Assembly: GCF_024753215.1 (NCBI RefSeq)
Contig: NZ_JANUGV010000002.1
Coordinates: 620,001-684,000 of the forward strand
Source of the DNA: Massilia solisilvae
GTDB taxonomy: Bacteria; Pseudomonadota; Gammaproteobacteria; Burkholderiales; Burkholderiaceae_D
Length of the DNA stretch: 64,000 nt
Direction of reading: 5' to 3'
The position numbers and the translations under genes were made by a program. The notes beneath the pieces were generated by a model. The model was not told the origin of the DNA and ran no database searches. It saw nothing but the letters and a program-made list of their open reading frames with translations. Below, one piece after another: positions 10,131-18,383 of the stretch; within the stretch, counting starts at the first letter, position 1, and each line of letters opens with the position of its first letter.

Positions 10131-11794
10131 ACGCCGCCGTCCTCAAACGCGGCCTGGCCGCGCTCGCGCTGCTGGGCGCCGCCGGTGTTGCCTTCGCCTC
10201 GCCCGACCTGGGCCAGGCGCAAAAGCAGGCCACCAACTGGACCGCGATCACGCTGTTCGCCGGTTTCGTGATCCTGACCCTGTTCATTACCAAGTGGGCC
10301 GCCAAGCGCACCCGCTCCGCGGCCGACTTCTACACCGCCGGCGGCGGCATCACGGGCTTCCAGAACGGCCTGGCAATCGCGGGCGACTACATGTCGGCCG
10401 CCTCGTTCCTGGGCATTTCCGCCGCCGTGTTCGCGGACGGCTACGACGGCCTGATCTACGCGATCGGCTTTCTGGTCGGCTGGCCGGTCATCACCTTCCT
10501 GATGGCCGAGCGCCTGCGCAACCTGGGCCGCTACACCTTCGCCGACGTGGCGGCGTACCGATTCAAGCAGACCCCGATCCGCGTGTTCTCGGCTTGCGGC
10601 ACGCTGGTCGTGGTGGCGTTCTACCTGATCGCGCAGATGGTCGGCGCCGGCCAGCTGATCAAGCTGCTGTTCGGCCTGGACTACTGGATCGCCGTCGTGC
10701 TGGTTGGCACGCTGATGATGGTGTACGTGCTGTTCGGCGGCATGACCGCCACCACCTGGGTGCAGATCATCAAGGCCGTGCTGCTGCTGGGCGGCGCCTC
10801 GTTCATGGCCCTGATGGTGCTGGCCAACTACGGCTTCAGCCCGGAGGCACTGTTCTCCAAGGCCGTCGAAGTGCACAAGAAGGGTTCCGCGATCATGGGC
10901 CCGGGCACCTTCATCAAGGACCCGATCTCGGCGATCTCGTTCGGCATGGCGCTCATGTTCGGCACCGCCGGCCTGCCGCACATCCTGATGCGTTTCTTCA
11001 CCGTGCCGAGCGCCAAGGAAGCGCGCAAGTCGGTGCTGTGGGCAACCACCTGGATCGGCTACTTCTACATCCTGACCTTCATCATCGGCTTCGGCGCGAT
11101 CGTGCTGGTTGGCACCAACCCGGACTTCAAGGATGCTGCCGGTAAGCTGCTGGGCGGTAACAACATGGCTGCGGTGCACCTGGCCAACGCCGTGGGCGGC
11201 AACGCGTTCCTCGGCTTCATGTCGGCCGTGGCGTTCGCGACCATCCTGGCCGTCGTCGCTGGCCTGACCCTGTCCGGCGCCACCGCCGTCTCGCACGACC
11301 TGTACGCAACCGTCATCAAGAAGGGCAAGGCAACCAACGCCGATGAGCTCAGGGTCTCGAAACTGACCACCATTACGCTGGGCATCATCGCCGTTGGCCT
11401 GGGCATCGCGTTCGAGAAGCAGAACATCGCGTTCATGGTGTCGCTGGCCTTTGCGATTGCGGCCTCGGCCAACTTCCCGGTGCTGTTCATGTCGGTGCTG
11501 TGGAAGGACTGCACCACCCGTGGCGCCACCATCGGCGGCTTCCTGGGCTTGAGCACCGCGGTTGGCCTGACGGTCGTGTCCAAGTCGGTGTGGGTGGACG
11601 TGCTGGGCCACGCAGCCCCGATCTTCCCGTACACCTCGCCGGCTCTGTTCTCGATGATCGTCGGTTTCGTCGGCATCTGGCTGTTCTCGATCACCGACAA
11701 GAGCGAGCGTGCGCGTGTGGACCGCGCCGGCTACGAAGCGCAGGAAATGCGTTCGGAGACCGGCATCGGCGCCGCGGCCGCCAGCGCCCACTAA
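10127..11794 (+). CDS. actP: Cation/acetate symporter ActP (SSS family)
   Basis: Sodium:solute symporter-family permease of 555 residues with about 13 membrane helices. E. coli ActP carries acetate and other short-chain monocarboxylates. The N-terminal ~25 residues resemble a signal sequence (GAAGVAFAS), as in other ActP proteins. The segment [19 protein letters not shown] is typical of the subfamily. It overlaps the DUF485 gene by 4 nt and ends at a strong terminator. Because PrpR is encoded divergently and a PrpR-like dyad lies between, propionate is a likely physiological substrate (inference). Confidence 0.93.
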   Translation: MNAAVLKRGLAALALLGAAGVAFASPDLGQAQKQATNWTAITLFAGFVILTLFITKWAAKRTRSAADFYTAGGGITGFQNGLAIAGDYMSAASFLGISAAVFADGYDGLIYAIGFLVGWPVITFLMAERLRNLGRYTFADVAAYRFKQTPIRVFSACGTLVVVAFYLIAQMVGAGQLIKLLFGLDYWIAVVLVGTLMMVYVLFGGMTATTWVQIIKAVLLLGGASFMALMVLANYGFSPEALFSKAVEVHKKGSAIMGPGTFIKDPISAISFGMALMFGTAGLPHILMRFFTVPSAKEARKSVLWATTWIGYFYILTFIIGFGAIVLVGTNPDFKDAAGKLLGGNNMAAVHLANAVGGNAFLGFMSAVAFATILAVVAGLTLSGATAVSHDLYATVIKKGKATNADELRVSKLTTITLGIIAVGLGIAFEKQNIAFMVSLAFAIAASANFPVLFMSVLWKDCTTRGATIGGFLGLSTAVGLTVVSKSVWVDVLGHAAPIFPYTSPALFSMIVGFVGIWLFSITDKSERARVDRAGYEAQEMRSETGIGAAAASAH

Positions 11795-11817
11795 GTTTCG
11801 GCTTCCTCCAAAGCCAG

Positions 11818-11840
11818 GCCCCGCGCAAGCGGGGCTTTTT
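11818..11840 (+). terminator. Rho-independent terminator after actP
   Basis: A perfect 7-bp GCCCCGC/GCGGGGC stem with a GCAA tetraloop is followed by five T residues, 23 bp after the actP stop codon. Confidence 0.88.
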
Positions 11841-12031
11841 GCTTTTGCGGCTTTGATGTTACAAGTGGCCTCAATCAGGTCGTTTCCGGACTCGTTGTTG
11901 GCCTTGTAGAAGGAGGGCACTGCAACCGGGAGCGCCGTGCTTCAGAATGCATAGCAATACGAGCTTGCTACTGTGCCTTGCTTGTGTAAGTGCGCTTCTG
12001 GCCGATCGCAGACATTCGGCCTTGTAGAGCT

Positions 12032-12388
12032 TTAGCCACCTGCACGCTTCGGATGATGGCCGTGCCGTCTGAGCGTCTCCATGACCAGATCGCAGTGGTC
12101 GCCCTGCACTTCAATCACACCATCCTTCACGGTTCCGCCCGAACCGCATGCCGTGCACAACTGCTTGCGTAGCAGAGCCAATGCGGTGGGATCGAGCGCG
12201 AGCCCTTTGACGAGCGTTACTGTCTTGCCGCCTCGCCCCTTGGTCTGGCGCGTCACGCGCACCACGCCATCGCCTGTGGCCGCGGTCCTCGCCTTGCACA
12301 TGCACTCCACCATGGGCCGGCGGCATTCGGGACACATGCGCCCGCCATCCGTGGAATAGACCAGACCGCTGTTTGAACTACTCTTCAT
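12032..12388 (-). CDS. yciH: SUI1-family translation factor YciH
   Basis: Small eIF1/SUI1-like protein of 118 residues from the ATG at 12388. In E. coli, YciH affects start-site fidelity and is dispensable. The N-terminal region has a CPECRRPMVECMC cysteine cluster that may bind a metal. The SUI1 fold covers ~38-115 with KGRGGKTVTLVKGL and GTVKDGVIEVQGD. The reading frame extends 32 codons further upstream, but the ATG at 12388 matches the family's usual length. It follows arfB by 16 bp and is probably co-transcribed with it. Confidence 0.9.
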   Translation of the reverse strand: MKSSSNSGLVYSTDGGRMCPECRRPMVECMCKARTAATGDGVVRVTRQTKGRGGKTVTLVKGLALDPTALALLRKQLCTACGSGGTVKDGVIEVQGDHCDLVMETLRRHGHHPKRAGG

Positions 12389-12404
12389 GAATTGCCCGAG
12401 AATA

Positions 12405-12803
12405 TTATTCGTTAACCTTGCCGCGCAGCGCTTTGACCTGACCGCTGCGCGTTTTCGCGTCGAGCCGACGCCGCTGCGACGCACGCGTGGGCCGGGTCGG
12501 CCGACGCACGAGCGGCACCTCGGCCGCCGTGTCGACGAGCGCCTGCAGGCGTCGCAGCGCGTCTTCCTTGTTTTGCTCCAGGCTGCGCGACTTCTGCGCC
12601 TTGATCACCACCACGCCGCCTTGCGTGATGCGCGCGTCGCGCAGTTCCAGCAGGCGCGCCTTGACTGGCGGCGGCAGTGAGGACGCGGCGATATCGAAAC
12701 GGGCTTGCACCGCGCACGAGACCTTATTGACGTTCTGTCCGCCCGGGCCTTGCGCGCGGATGGCGCTGAACTCGACCTCGCCTGGATCAATTGCTATCGT
12801 CAC
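12405..12803 (-). CDS. arfB: Alternative ribosome-rescue hydrolase ArfB (YaeJ)
   Basis: Peptidyl-tRNA hydrolase that frees ribosomes stalled on mRNA lacking a stop codon. The catalytic GGQ sits in RAQGPGGQNVNKV near residue 22. The basic C-terminal tail (RRPTRPTRASQRRRLDAKTR), which enters the empty mRNA channel in ArfB, is intact. I chose the GTG at 12803 because GAGG lies 6 nt upstream; a TTG at 12818 would add five residues. The 132-residue length is normal. It lies between a small unknown gene and yciH, all on the minus strand. Confidence 0.92.
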   Translation of the reverse strand: MTIAIDPGEVEFSAIRAQGPGGQNVNKVSCAVQARFDIAASSLPPPVKARLLELRDARITQGGVVVIKAQKSRSLEQNKEDALRRLQALVDTAAEVPLVRRPTRPTRASQRRRLDAKTRSGQVKALRGKVNE

Positions 12804-12839
12804 GACGCACCTCGCCAAACGTCGGAAACCGGGCTCCGA

Positions 12840-13088
12840 CTATTGGCCGACGCAAATGATCTTGGTCGCATACTCGTGCGCGTTGCTTTTCTTCTTTGCA
12901 GCCCAGAGGATGACTTCCTGGGCTTCGGCGACCGTCATCACGGTCGCTTTTTCCTTGTTTTTGATAAAGGACACACCTTCGAATTTGCCTTCCTTGCTGC
13001 GCATTACCTTGGCGAAGACGGGCGGTTTCTTGCCGTCTTCGCCAAGTTTGTTTTGCTGGACGAGGTAACGCTGGTCGATAGTTTCCAT
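12840..13088 (-). CDS. Small hypothetical protein upstream of arfB
   Basis: 82 residues, no recognised domain. It is rich in lysine (KNKEKATVM, AAKKKSNAHE) with a predicted alpha/beta mix, one cysteine (CVG) near the C-terminus, and no signal peptide or membrane segment. ATG start, same strand as arfB and yciH with a gap under 40 bp, so an operon is likely. Codon use resembles its neighbours except for more AAG/AAA lysine codons. The position suggests a link to translation, but the function is unknown. Confidence 0.6.
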   Translation of the reverse strand: METIDQRYLVQQNKLGEDGKKPPVFAKVMRSKEGKFEGVSFIKNKEKATVMTVAEAQEVILWAAKKKSNAHEYATKIICVGQ

Positions 13089-13352
13089 TCCGGACGCTGA
13101 GGGAGAAAGTTCAAACCCGCATTTTACGGCCTGCGAACCTTGGGGGAGACGAACAATGAAGGCGGGGTGCGCTCCCGTGCGCTCAGCCCTGACGTCGGGT
13201 ATCAGATGTCCGGTAGTAAGGGCCTGTCCCGTAGCACGTTTTAGGTTAGCAAGTGAATGGCCTCTGGCATCGATCGTCTCTGACGGACATTCGTTCGCTC
13301 GCCCTCGTCGTTCGCCAATACGTTTGTTGGACGAGCGATTGCGCTTTTGTTT

Positions 13353-15377
13353 TCAGCGCGCCTGCGCCTGGCGCACCGGGCTGGAGAGCGCGGCGTCGAG
13401 GTAGCGCACGGTGCGCACGAAGTACGGCCGCATGTGCACTGGGTCTGTGTAGATCGGCTCGCCGGACTGGCTCAGCACGGGGCAGGTGCCGTCCTTGCAC
13501 AGGTAGTCCACTGGATCCACGACGATCGTGCCGGTCTGACTTGCGATCCCCTTCAGCCGTGCGATCGGCTCGGCATTCACTTGCCGGAACTCGCTGACCA
13601 GGAAGGGCGGCATGTCGGTACGCGGCATCATTTCGTTGAAACGCGAGCCGGTGATCATCGAGCGCGGATCGAATTTGTCGCCGGTGGGTGGCTGCAGCAC
13701 CAGGTACACGCGCTTGCCTTTTTCGCGCAGCATGCGGATCGCCTGCAGCATCGACGCGTATGCCGCCTCGTGCGCGGGCGCGGACGGGAATTGTTCGAGC
13801 TTGTCGCCCACCGGCATCTCGACTTCATCCTGGTAAGGCGTGAAATAGCCGTACCAGGCGGCGGCGATGACCACGGTGTCCACCTCTGGCGAGGCCGCCA
13901 GGTCGTAGGCGTCGATCACCGTCTGCGTGCAAGTCGGGAAACGGATCTTGGGCAGGCGCACCGCGCCCCGGATCGGCGGGCAGCCGCCGGCCGTGGCAAA
14001 AATGACGGACTTGCGGTCAAAGCGCGAGGTTCGCAATCCTTCCGCCACCAGCGGCGCATATTGCTCCATCACCGAGTCGCCCACCAGCACCGTGGTGCCG
14101 TGACCGTTCCCTGCCAGCGTGTGGAACAGCGAGCCGTGATACCGCAGCGATTTCATGGCCGGTTGCGGGAAACCCAGGTCGTTCAGCGCGCGCAGGTACT
14201 TGTCCGTGCCGTTGCCGGGAATGCGCTCGCGCAGCAGACCGCTGTTTGCCAGCGCGCCGGCCAGGCCAAAGCAAACCATCGCCGTCACCAGCGCCTGGAT
14301 CGCGCGCACGCGTTTCGGGCTTTTCTGGATCGGCCGCTCGATCAGGCGCCAGGTGAGCACGGCCAGCAGGAAGGACGCGAGCACGAGCATGGCCTTTGCC
14401 TGTGCCGACGGCTTTTCGCCTTCGATGATGTAGCCGAACGAAAGCAGGGGCCAGTGCCAGAGGTAGAACGGGTAGCTGACCAGGCCGATCCTGGCCATCA
14501 ACGGATTGCCGAGCAGGCGGCGGTTGATCCAGCCCTCGTTGCCGGCCATGATCAGCGCGCTGGTGCCGGCGACCGGCAGCAGCGCCCATGCGCCGGGAAA
14601 GGCGGTCTGCCCGTCGATGAACACGCAGCCGAGTGCGAGCAGGACGATGCCGCCCGCCGACAGCAACGCGCGCGCCGGCATCGGCTGTTCGCGCCCGGAC
14701 AGCAGGTAGGCCACCAGGCCCCCGGACGCCAGCTCCCAGAAGCGCGTGACCGGCGAATAGTAGGCTTCGGCCGGCGCGTTGTAGGTGGCGTACAGCCCGT
14801 ACAGGAACGAGGCACCGAGGGTGAGGGTCAGGAACGCCAGGATGCCGCCGCGCCTGCGGAAGCACAGGGCCAGCATCACCGGCCAGACGAGATAGAACTG
14901 CTCCTCCACGCCCAACGACCACAAATGCAGCAGCGGCTTGGTGGCGTGGTCGTTGTCGAAATACCCGGACTCGTTCCACAGCACGAGGTTGGACAAGAAG
15001 GTGGCGGCGGCGGTGATGTGCTTGCCCAGTTGGGCGAACTCGTGGTGCAGCAGCACGTACCAGCCGAACAGCAGCGTTGCGGCCACCACCGTGATCAGAG
15101 CCGGAAAAATGCGCCGGATGCGGCGCACATAGAACTCGCGGATGCTGAAGCTGCCGCGTTCCAGGTCATCCAGGATGATGGACGTGATCAGGAAGCCCGA
15201 GATGACGAAAAACACGTCCACGCCGATGAAGCCGGACCGCAGCCAGTTGGGCCACGCATGGAACAGCACGACAAGGCAAACCGCCACCGCGCGCAGGCCG
15301 TCGATGTCCGGGCGGTAGCTGAGGCGGTGCGGGGCACTTGATTTGAAGAACTTGTGAATGTCGCGCTGGTAGTCCAT
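13353..15377 (-). CDS. Acyltransferase-3 / SGNH O-acetyltransferase (OafA/OatA-like)
   Basis: Membrane acyltransferase of 674 residues that probably transfers acetyl groups to a surface polysaccharide or lipopolysaccharide. The N-terminal acyltransferase-3 domain (~20-370) has about ten membrane helices, the motif [11 protein letters not shown] and the conserved FHAW histidine. The C-terminal SGNH domain (~420-665) has GDSVMEQY with the serine nucleophile and a DPVHMRP Asp-x-x-His motif. It is monocistronic between unrelated genes, with no glycosyltransferase nearby to reveal the polymer. ATG start; no clear ribosome site. Confidence 0.9.
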   Translation of the reverse strand: MDYQRDIHKFFKSSAPHRLSYRPDIDGLRAVAVCLVVLFHAWPNWLRSGFIGVDVFFVISGFLITSIILDDLERGSFSIREFYVRRIRRIFPALITVVAATLLFGWYVLLHHEFAQLGKHITAAATFLSNLVLWNESGYFDNDHATKPLLHLWSLGVEEQFYLVWPVMLALCFRRRGGILAFLTLTLGASFLYGLYATYNAPAEAYYSPVTRFWELASGGLVAYLLSGREQPMPARALLSAGGIVLLALGCVFIDGQTAFPGAWALLPVAGTSALIMAGNEGWINRRLLGNPLMARIGLVSYPFYLWHWPLLSFGYIIEGEKPSAQAKAMLVLASFLLAVLTWRLIERPIQKSPKRVRAIQALVTAMVCFGLAGALANSGLLRERIPGNGTDKYLRALNDLGFPQPAMKSLRYHGSLFHTLAGNGHGTTVLVGDSVMEQYAPLVAEGLRTSRFDRKSVIFATAGGCPPIRGAVRLPKIRFPTCTQTVIDAYDLAASPEVDTVVIAAAWYGYFTPYQDEVEMPVGDKLEQFPSAPAHEAAYASMLQAIRMLREKGKRVYLVLQPPTGDKFDPRSMITGSRFNEMMPRTDMPPFLVSEFRQVNAEPIARLKGIASQTGTIVVDPVDYLCKDGTCPVLSQSGEPIYTDPVHMRPYFVRTVRYLDAALSSPVRQAQAR

Positions 15378-15491
15378 TTTTCAGTGGATGGGCCTGGAAA
15401 TTTAGTGTTGCTCATGTATTAAGTCGTGTCAAACCGGGGTCTCAATCGTGCGCGGCAATATTCCGAGTGTTCCGCCGTGCGTTGCAGTCAT

Positions 15492-15506
15492 GTTTCAGCA
15501 TGAAAC
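15492..15506. promoter_or_regulatory. Candidate PrpR enhancer upstream of prpB
   Basis: Inverted repeat GTTTCA-GCA-TGAAAC about 100 bp upstream of the prpB sigma-54 promoter, a normal distance for an enhancer-binding protein. Its arms match the dyad in the prpR/actP intergenic region exactly. Confidence 0.62.
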
Positions 15507-15604
15507 GCGTGCGACGCCGGCTTAGCGGGGGCACGGCTGCTGGCGCGCGCCGCTCCCTGCCTGAACCGTTGAAAATCAACGCATTTCCGCAGGCCGGCGC
15601 CCGC

Positions 15605-15620
15605 TGGCATGGGCCTTGCA
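15605..15620 (+). promoter_or_regulatory. Sigma-54 (-24/-12) promoter of the prp operon
   Basis: TGGCATGGGCCTTGCA has GG at 15606-15607 and GC at 15618-15619 with exactly 10 nt between. It matches the sigma-54 consensus TGGCAC-N5-TTGCA at all but one of the conserved bases. Transcription would start near 15631, leaving a ~37-nt leader before the prpB ATG. It fits control by PrpR. Confidence 0.78.
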
Positions 15621-15667
15621 TAACTGTGGCCATCACCCATACCTTGAAACAGCTGAAGGGATTACAC

Positions 15668-16555
15668 ATGAAACCAACACCAGGCGCGCTGTTCCGTCGC
15701 GCAGTCCAGGAAGAATCGCCGCTGCAGGTCATCGGCGCGATCAACGCCAACCATGCGCTGCTGGCCAAGCGTGCCGGCTTCAAGGCCATCTACCTGTCCG
15801 GTGGCGGGGTTGCCGCCGGTTCGCTCGGCCTGCCGGACCTGGGCATCTCGAACCTGGACGACGTGCTGACCGATGTGCGCCGCATCACCGACGTGTGCGA
15901 CCTGCCGCTGCTGGTGGACGTGGACACCGGCTTTGGCGCCTCGGCCTTCAACGTGGCGCGCACCGTGCGCTCGATGATCAAGTTCGGCGCCGCCGCCGTG
16001 CACATCGAGGACCAGGTTGGCGCCAAGCGCTGCGGCCACCGCCCGAACAAGGAAATCGTGACCAAGCAGGAGATGGTGGACCGCATCAAGGCCGCCGCCG
16101 ACGCCCGCACCGACGAGAACTTCGTGATCATGGCGCGCACCGACGCGCTGGCCGTCGAAGGGCTGGACGCGGCCGTGGAGCGCGCCGTGGCCTGCGTCGA
16201 GGCGGGCGCGGACATGATCTTCCCCGAGGCGATCACCAGCCTTGAGATGTATGCGCAATTCAAGAAGGCGGTGAAGGTGCCGATCCTGGCCAACATCACC
16301 GAATTTGGCGCGACCCCGCTGTTCACCACCGAAGAACTGAGGGGCGCGGACGTGGATATCGTGCTGTACCCGCTGTCGGCGTTCCGCGCGATGAACAAGG
16401 CGGCCGAGAACGTGTACAACGCGATCCGCCGCGACGGCACGCAAAAGAACGTGGTCGATACCATGCAGACTCGCGCCGAACTGTACGACCGCATCGACTA
16501 TCACAGCTACGAGCAGAAGCTCGATGCGCTGTTTGCACAAGCCAAATCGAAATAA
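15668..16555 (+). CDS. prpB: Methylisocitrate lyase PrpB
   Basis: Last enzyme of the methylcitrate cycle; it cleaves 2-methylisocitrate to pyruvate and succinate. The isocitrate-lyase superfamily signature is [11 protein letters not shown] with catalytic Cys122. The metal-binding DVDTGFG and the EDQVG motif are present. Length 295 residues is standard. The ATG at 15668 follows an AAGGG ribosome site, and the frame upstream of it is the non-coding leader holding the operator and promoter. First gene of the prp operon; the next gene, prpC, is 131 bp on, across a palindromic repeat. Confidence 0.96.
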   Translation: MKPTPGALFRRAVQEESPLQVIGAINANHALLAKRAGFKAIYLSGGGVAAGSLGLPDLGISNLDDVLTDVRRITDVCDLPLLVDVDTGFGASAFNVARTVRSMIKFGAAAVHIEDQVGAKRCGHRPNKEIVTKQEMVDRIKAAADARTDENFVIMARTDALAVEGLDAAVERAVACVEAGADMIFPEAITSLEMYAQFKKAVKVPILANITEFGATPLFTTEELRGADVDIVLYPLSAFRAMNKAAENVYNAIRRDGTQKNVVDTMQTRAELYDRIDYHSYEQKLDALFAQAKSK

Positions 16556-16558
16556 GCC

Positions 16559-16660
16559 GTAGGGTGGGCAGGTCCTCCTGCCCACGCGTCCAACTCCGGT
16601 TTGCGCTGCCACAGCGGCGCCGGGCGTTGAACGCGTGGGCAGAGAATCTGCCCACCCTAC
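16559..16660. repeat. Palindromic repeat family II, copy 2 (prpB-prpC spacer)
   Basis: Complete bipartite element. Outer arms GTAGGGTGGGCAG and CTGCCCACCCTAC are perfect inverted repeats, and inner arms CTGCCCACGCGT and ACGCGTGGGCAG face each other across ~45 bp. It fills nearly the whole spacer between prpB and prpC, so it lies inside the operon transcript and could form strong hairpins. Confidence 0.85.
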
Positions 16661-16686
16661 GCAACACATAACTAAGGAGATCCGCA

Positions 16687-17850
16687 ATGACCAACCAAAC
16701 CACGTCCGAAACCCCAACCTTCAAGCCCAAGAAATCCGTTGCCCTGTCCGGCGTCGCTGCCGGCAACACCGCGCTGTGCTCGGTGGGCCGCTCGGGTAAC
16801 GACCTGCACTACCGCGGCTACGACATCCTCGACGTCGCCGACACCTGCGAATTCGAAGAAATCGCCTACCTGCTCGTGCACGGCAAGCTGCCGACCGCCG
16901 CCGAACTGAAGGGCTACAAGCTCAAGCTCAAGGCGCTGCGCGGCCTGCCGCAAGCCGTCAAGGCCGCGCTCGAGGCGCTGCCGGCATCGAGCCACCCGAT
17001 GGACGTGATGCGCACCGGCGTGTCCACCCTGGGCTGCGTGCTGCCCGAGAAGGACGACCACAACATCGCCGGCGCGCGCGACATCGCCGACCGCCTGATG
17101 GCATCGTTCGGCTCGATGCTGCTGTACTGGTACCACTTCAGCCACAACGGCAAGCGCATCGACGTGGAAACCGACGACGACTCGATCGGCGGCCACTTCC
17201 TGCATCTGCTGCACGGCGAAAAGCCGTCGGATGAATGGGTCAAGGCGATGCACACCTCGCTGATCCTGTACGCCGAACACGAGTTCAACGCCTCGACCTT
17301 CACCTCGCGCGTGATCGCCGGCACCGGCTCGGACATCTACTCGGCCATCACCGGCGCGATCGGCGCGCTGCGCGGCCCGAAACACGGCGGCGCCAACGAA
17401 GTGGCGCTGGACATCCAGAAGCGCTACGAGAACCCGGACGAGGCGGAAGCCGACATCCGCAACCGTGTGGCGAACAAGGAAGTGGTGATCGGCTTCGGCC
17501 ATCCGGTGTACACGATTTCCGACCCGCGCAACAAGGTCATCAAGGAAGTGGCGCGCACGCTGTCGCAGCAGGCCGGCTCGATGAAGATGTTCGACATCGC
17601 CGAGCGCCTGGAGTCGGTGATGTGGGAAGTGAAGAAGATGTTCCCGAACCTGGACTGGTTCTCGGCCGTGTCGTACCACATGATGGGCGTGCCGACCGCG
17701 ATGTTCACGCCGCTGTTCGTGATCTCGCGCACCTCCGGCTGGGCAGCGCACATCATCGAGCAGCGCATCGACAACAAGATCATCCGTCCGAGCGCGAACT
17801 ACGTCGGTCCGGAAGACCTGAAGTTCGTGCCGCTGGCCGAGCGCAAGTGA
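16687..17850 (+). CDS. prpC: 2-Methylcitrate synthase PrpC
   Basis: Condenses propionyl-CoA with oxaloacetate to give 2-methylcitrate. Citrate-synthase fold of 387 residues with the conserved histidines in GPKHGGANE and GFGHPVYT and the aspartate region near the C-terminus ([14 protein letters not shown]). The N-terminus ([21 protein letters not shown]) is that of methylcitrate synthases rather than housekeeping GltA. It has a good AAGGAG ribosome site. The stop codon overlaps a GTG start of the downstream acetyltransferase gene. Confidence 0.96.
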   Translation: MTNQTTSETPTFKPKKSVALSGVAAGNTALCSVGRSGNDLHYRGYDILDVADTCEFEEIAYLLVHGKLPTAAELKGYKLKLKALRGLPQAVKAALEALPASSHPMDVMRTGVSTLGCVLPEKDDHNIAGARDIADRLMASFGSMLLYWYHFSHNGKRIDVETDDDSIGGHFLHLLHGEKPSDEWVKAMHTSLILYAEHEFNASTFTSRVIAGTGSDIYSAITGAIGALRGPKHGGANEVALDIQKRYENPDEAEADIRNRVANKEVVIGFGHPVYTISDPRNKVIKEVARTLSQQAGSMKMFDIAERLESVMWEVKKMFPNLDWFSAVSYHMMGVPTAMFTPLFVISRTSGWAAHIIEQRIDNKIIRPSANYVGPEDLKFVPLAERK

Positions 17851-18383
17851 CGCCCGGAGCCGAAGGAATCGTGGTGCGCCCGCTGGGCGCATCTGACGCC
17901 ACGCGATACCGCGTGCTGCGTCTGGCCAGCCTGCGCAACTTCCAGCTGATGCATGGCCCGGCCTACGAGGATGCGTTGCGGCAGGACGAAGCGTGGCACG
18001 CCGCGCGCCTGGCGAAGGCCGGCGACTACTGGTTCGGCGCCTTCGATGGCGATGAACTCGTGGGAACGATCGCGCTACGTACGCAGGAGGGCAGTCGGCT
18101 GCGCCATTCGGCCAGTTTGAACAGCCTGATCGTGGACAGCAGCCGGCAGTCGCGCGGCGTTGGCCGGTTGCTGATCGCGCACCTGGTCGACTTCGCGCGC
18201 TCGCTAGGCACCATCCGTCAAATCACGCTCGCGCTCACCGATGGGAACGCGCGCGCGGAACGCCTGTACGAAGCCTTCGGTTTCAAATTATTCGGACTCG
18301 AACCCGACGCCTTGCTGCACGAGGGCCGTTATTACGGCAAACAGCACAGGCAACTCATACTGGATCACTCGAACAATGAATAG
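17847..18383 (+). CDS. GNAT-family N-acetyltransferase within the prp operon
   Basis: Predicted acyl-CoA-dependent acyltransferase of 178 residues. The GNAT core shows motif A as [19 protein letters not shown] (the R/Q-x-x-G-x-G/A acyl-CoA loop) and motif B as [21 protein letters not shown] at 17847 overlaps the prpC stop (GTGA). An alternative GTG at 17874 has GAAGGA 6 nt upstream, so the true start is uncertain by nine codons. The 3' end overlaps the acnD start by 8 nt, so it is coupled on both sides. The substrate is unknown; the setting suggests modification of a propionate-pathway protein or metabolite, but this is inference. Confidence 0.85.
   Translation: MTPGAEGIVVRPLGASDATRYRVLRLASLRNFQLMHGPAYEDALRQDEAWHAARLAKAGDYWFGAFDGDELVGTIALRTQEGSRLRHSASLNSLIVDSSRQSRGVGRLLIAHLVDFARSLGTIRQITLALTDGNARAERLYEAFGFKLFGLEPDALLHEGRYYGKQHRQLILDHSNNE

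Noticed and set aside
10061..11920. A 619-residue minus-strand frame opposite actP
   Set aside because: Shadow of a well-defined transporter gene; no independent ribosome site or family match.
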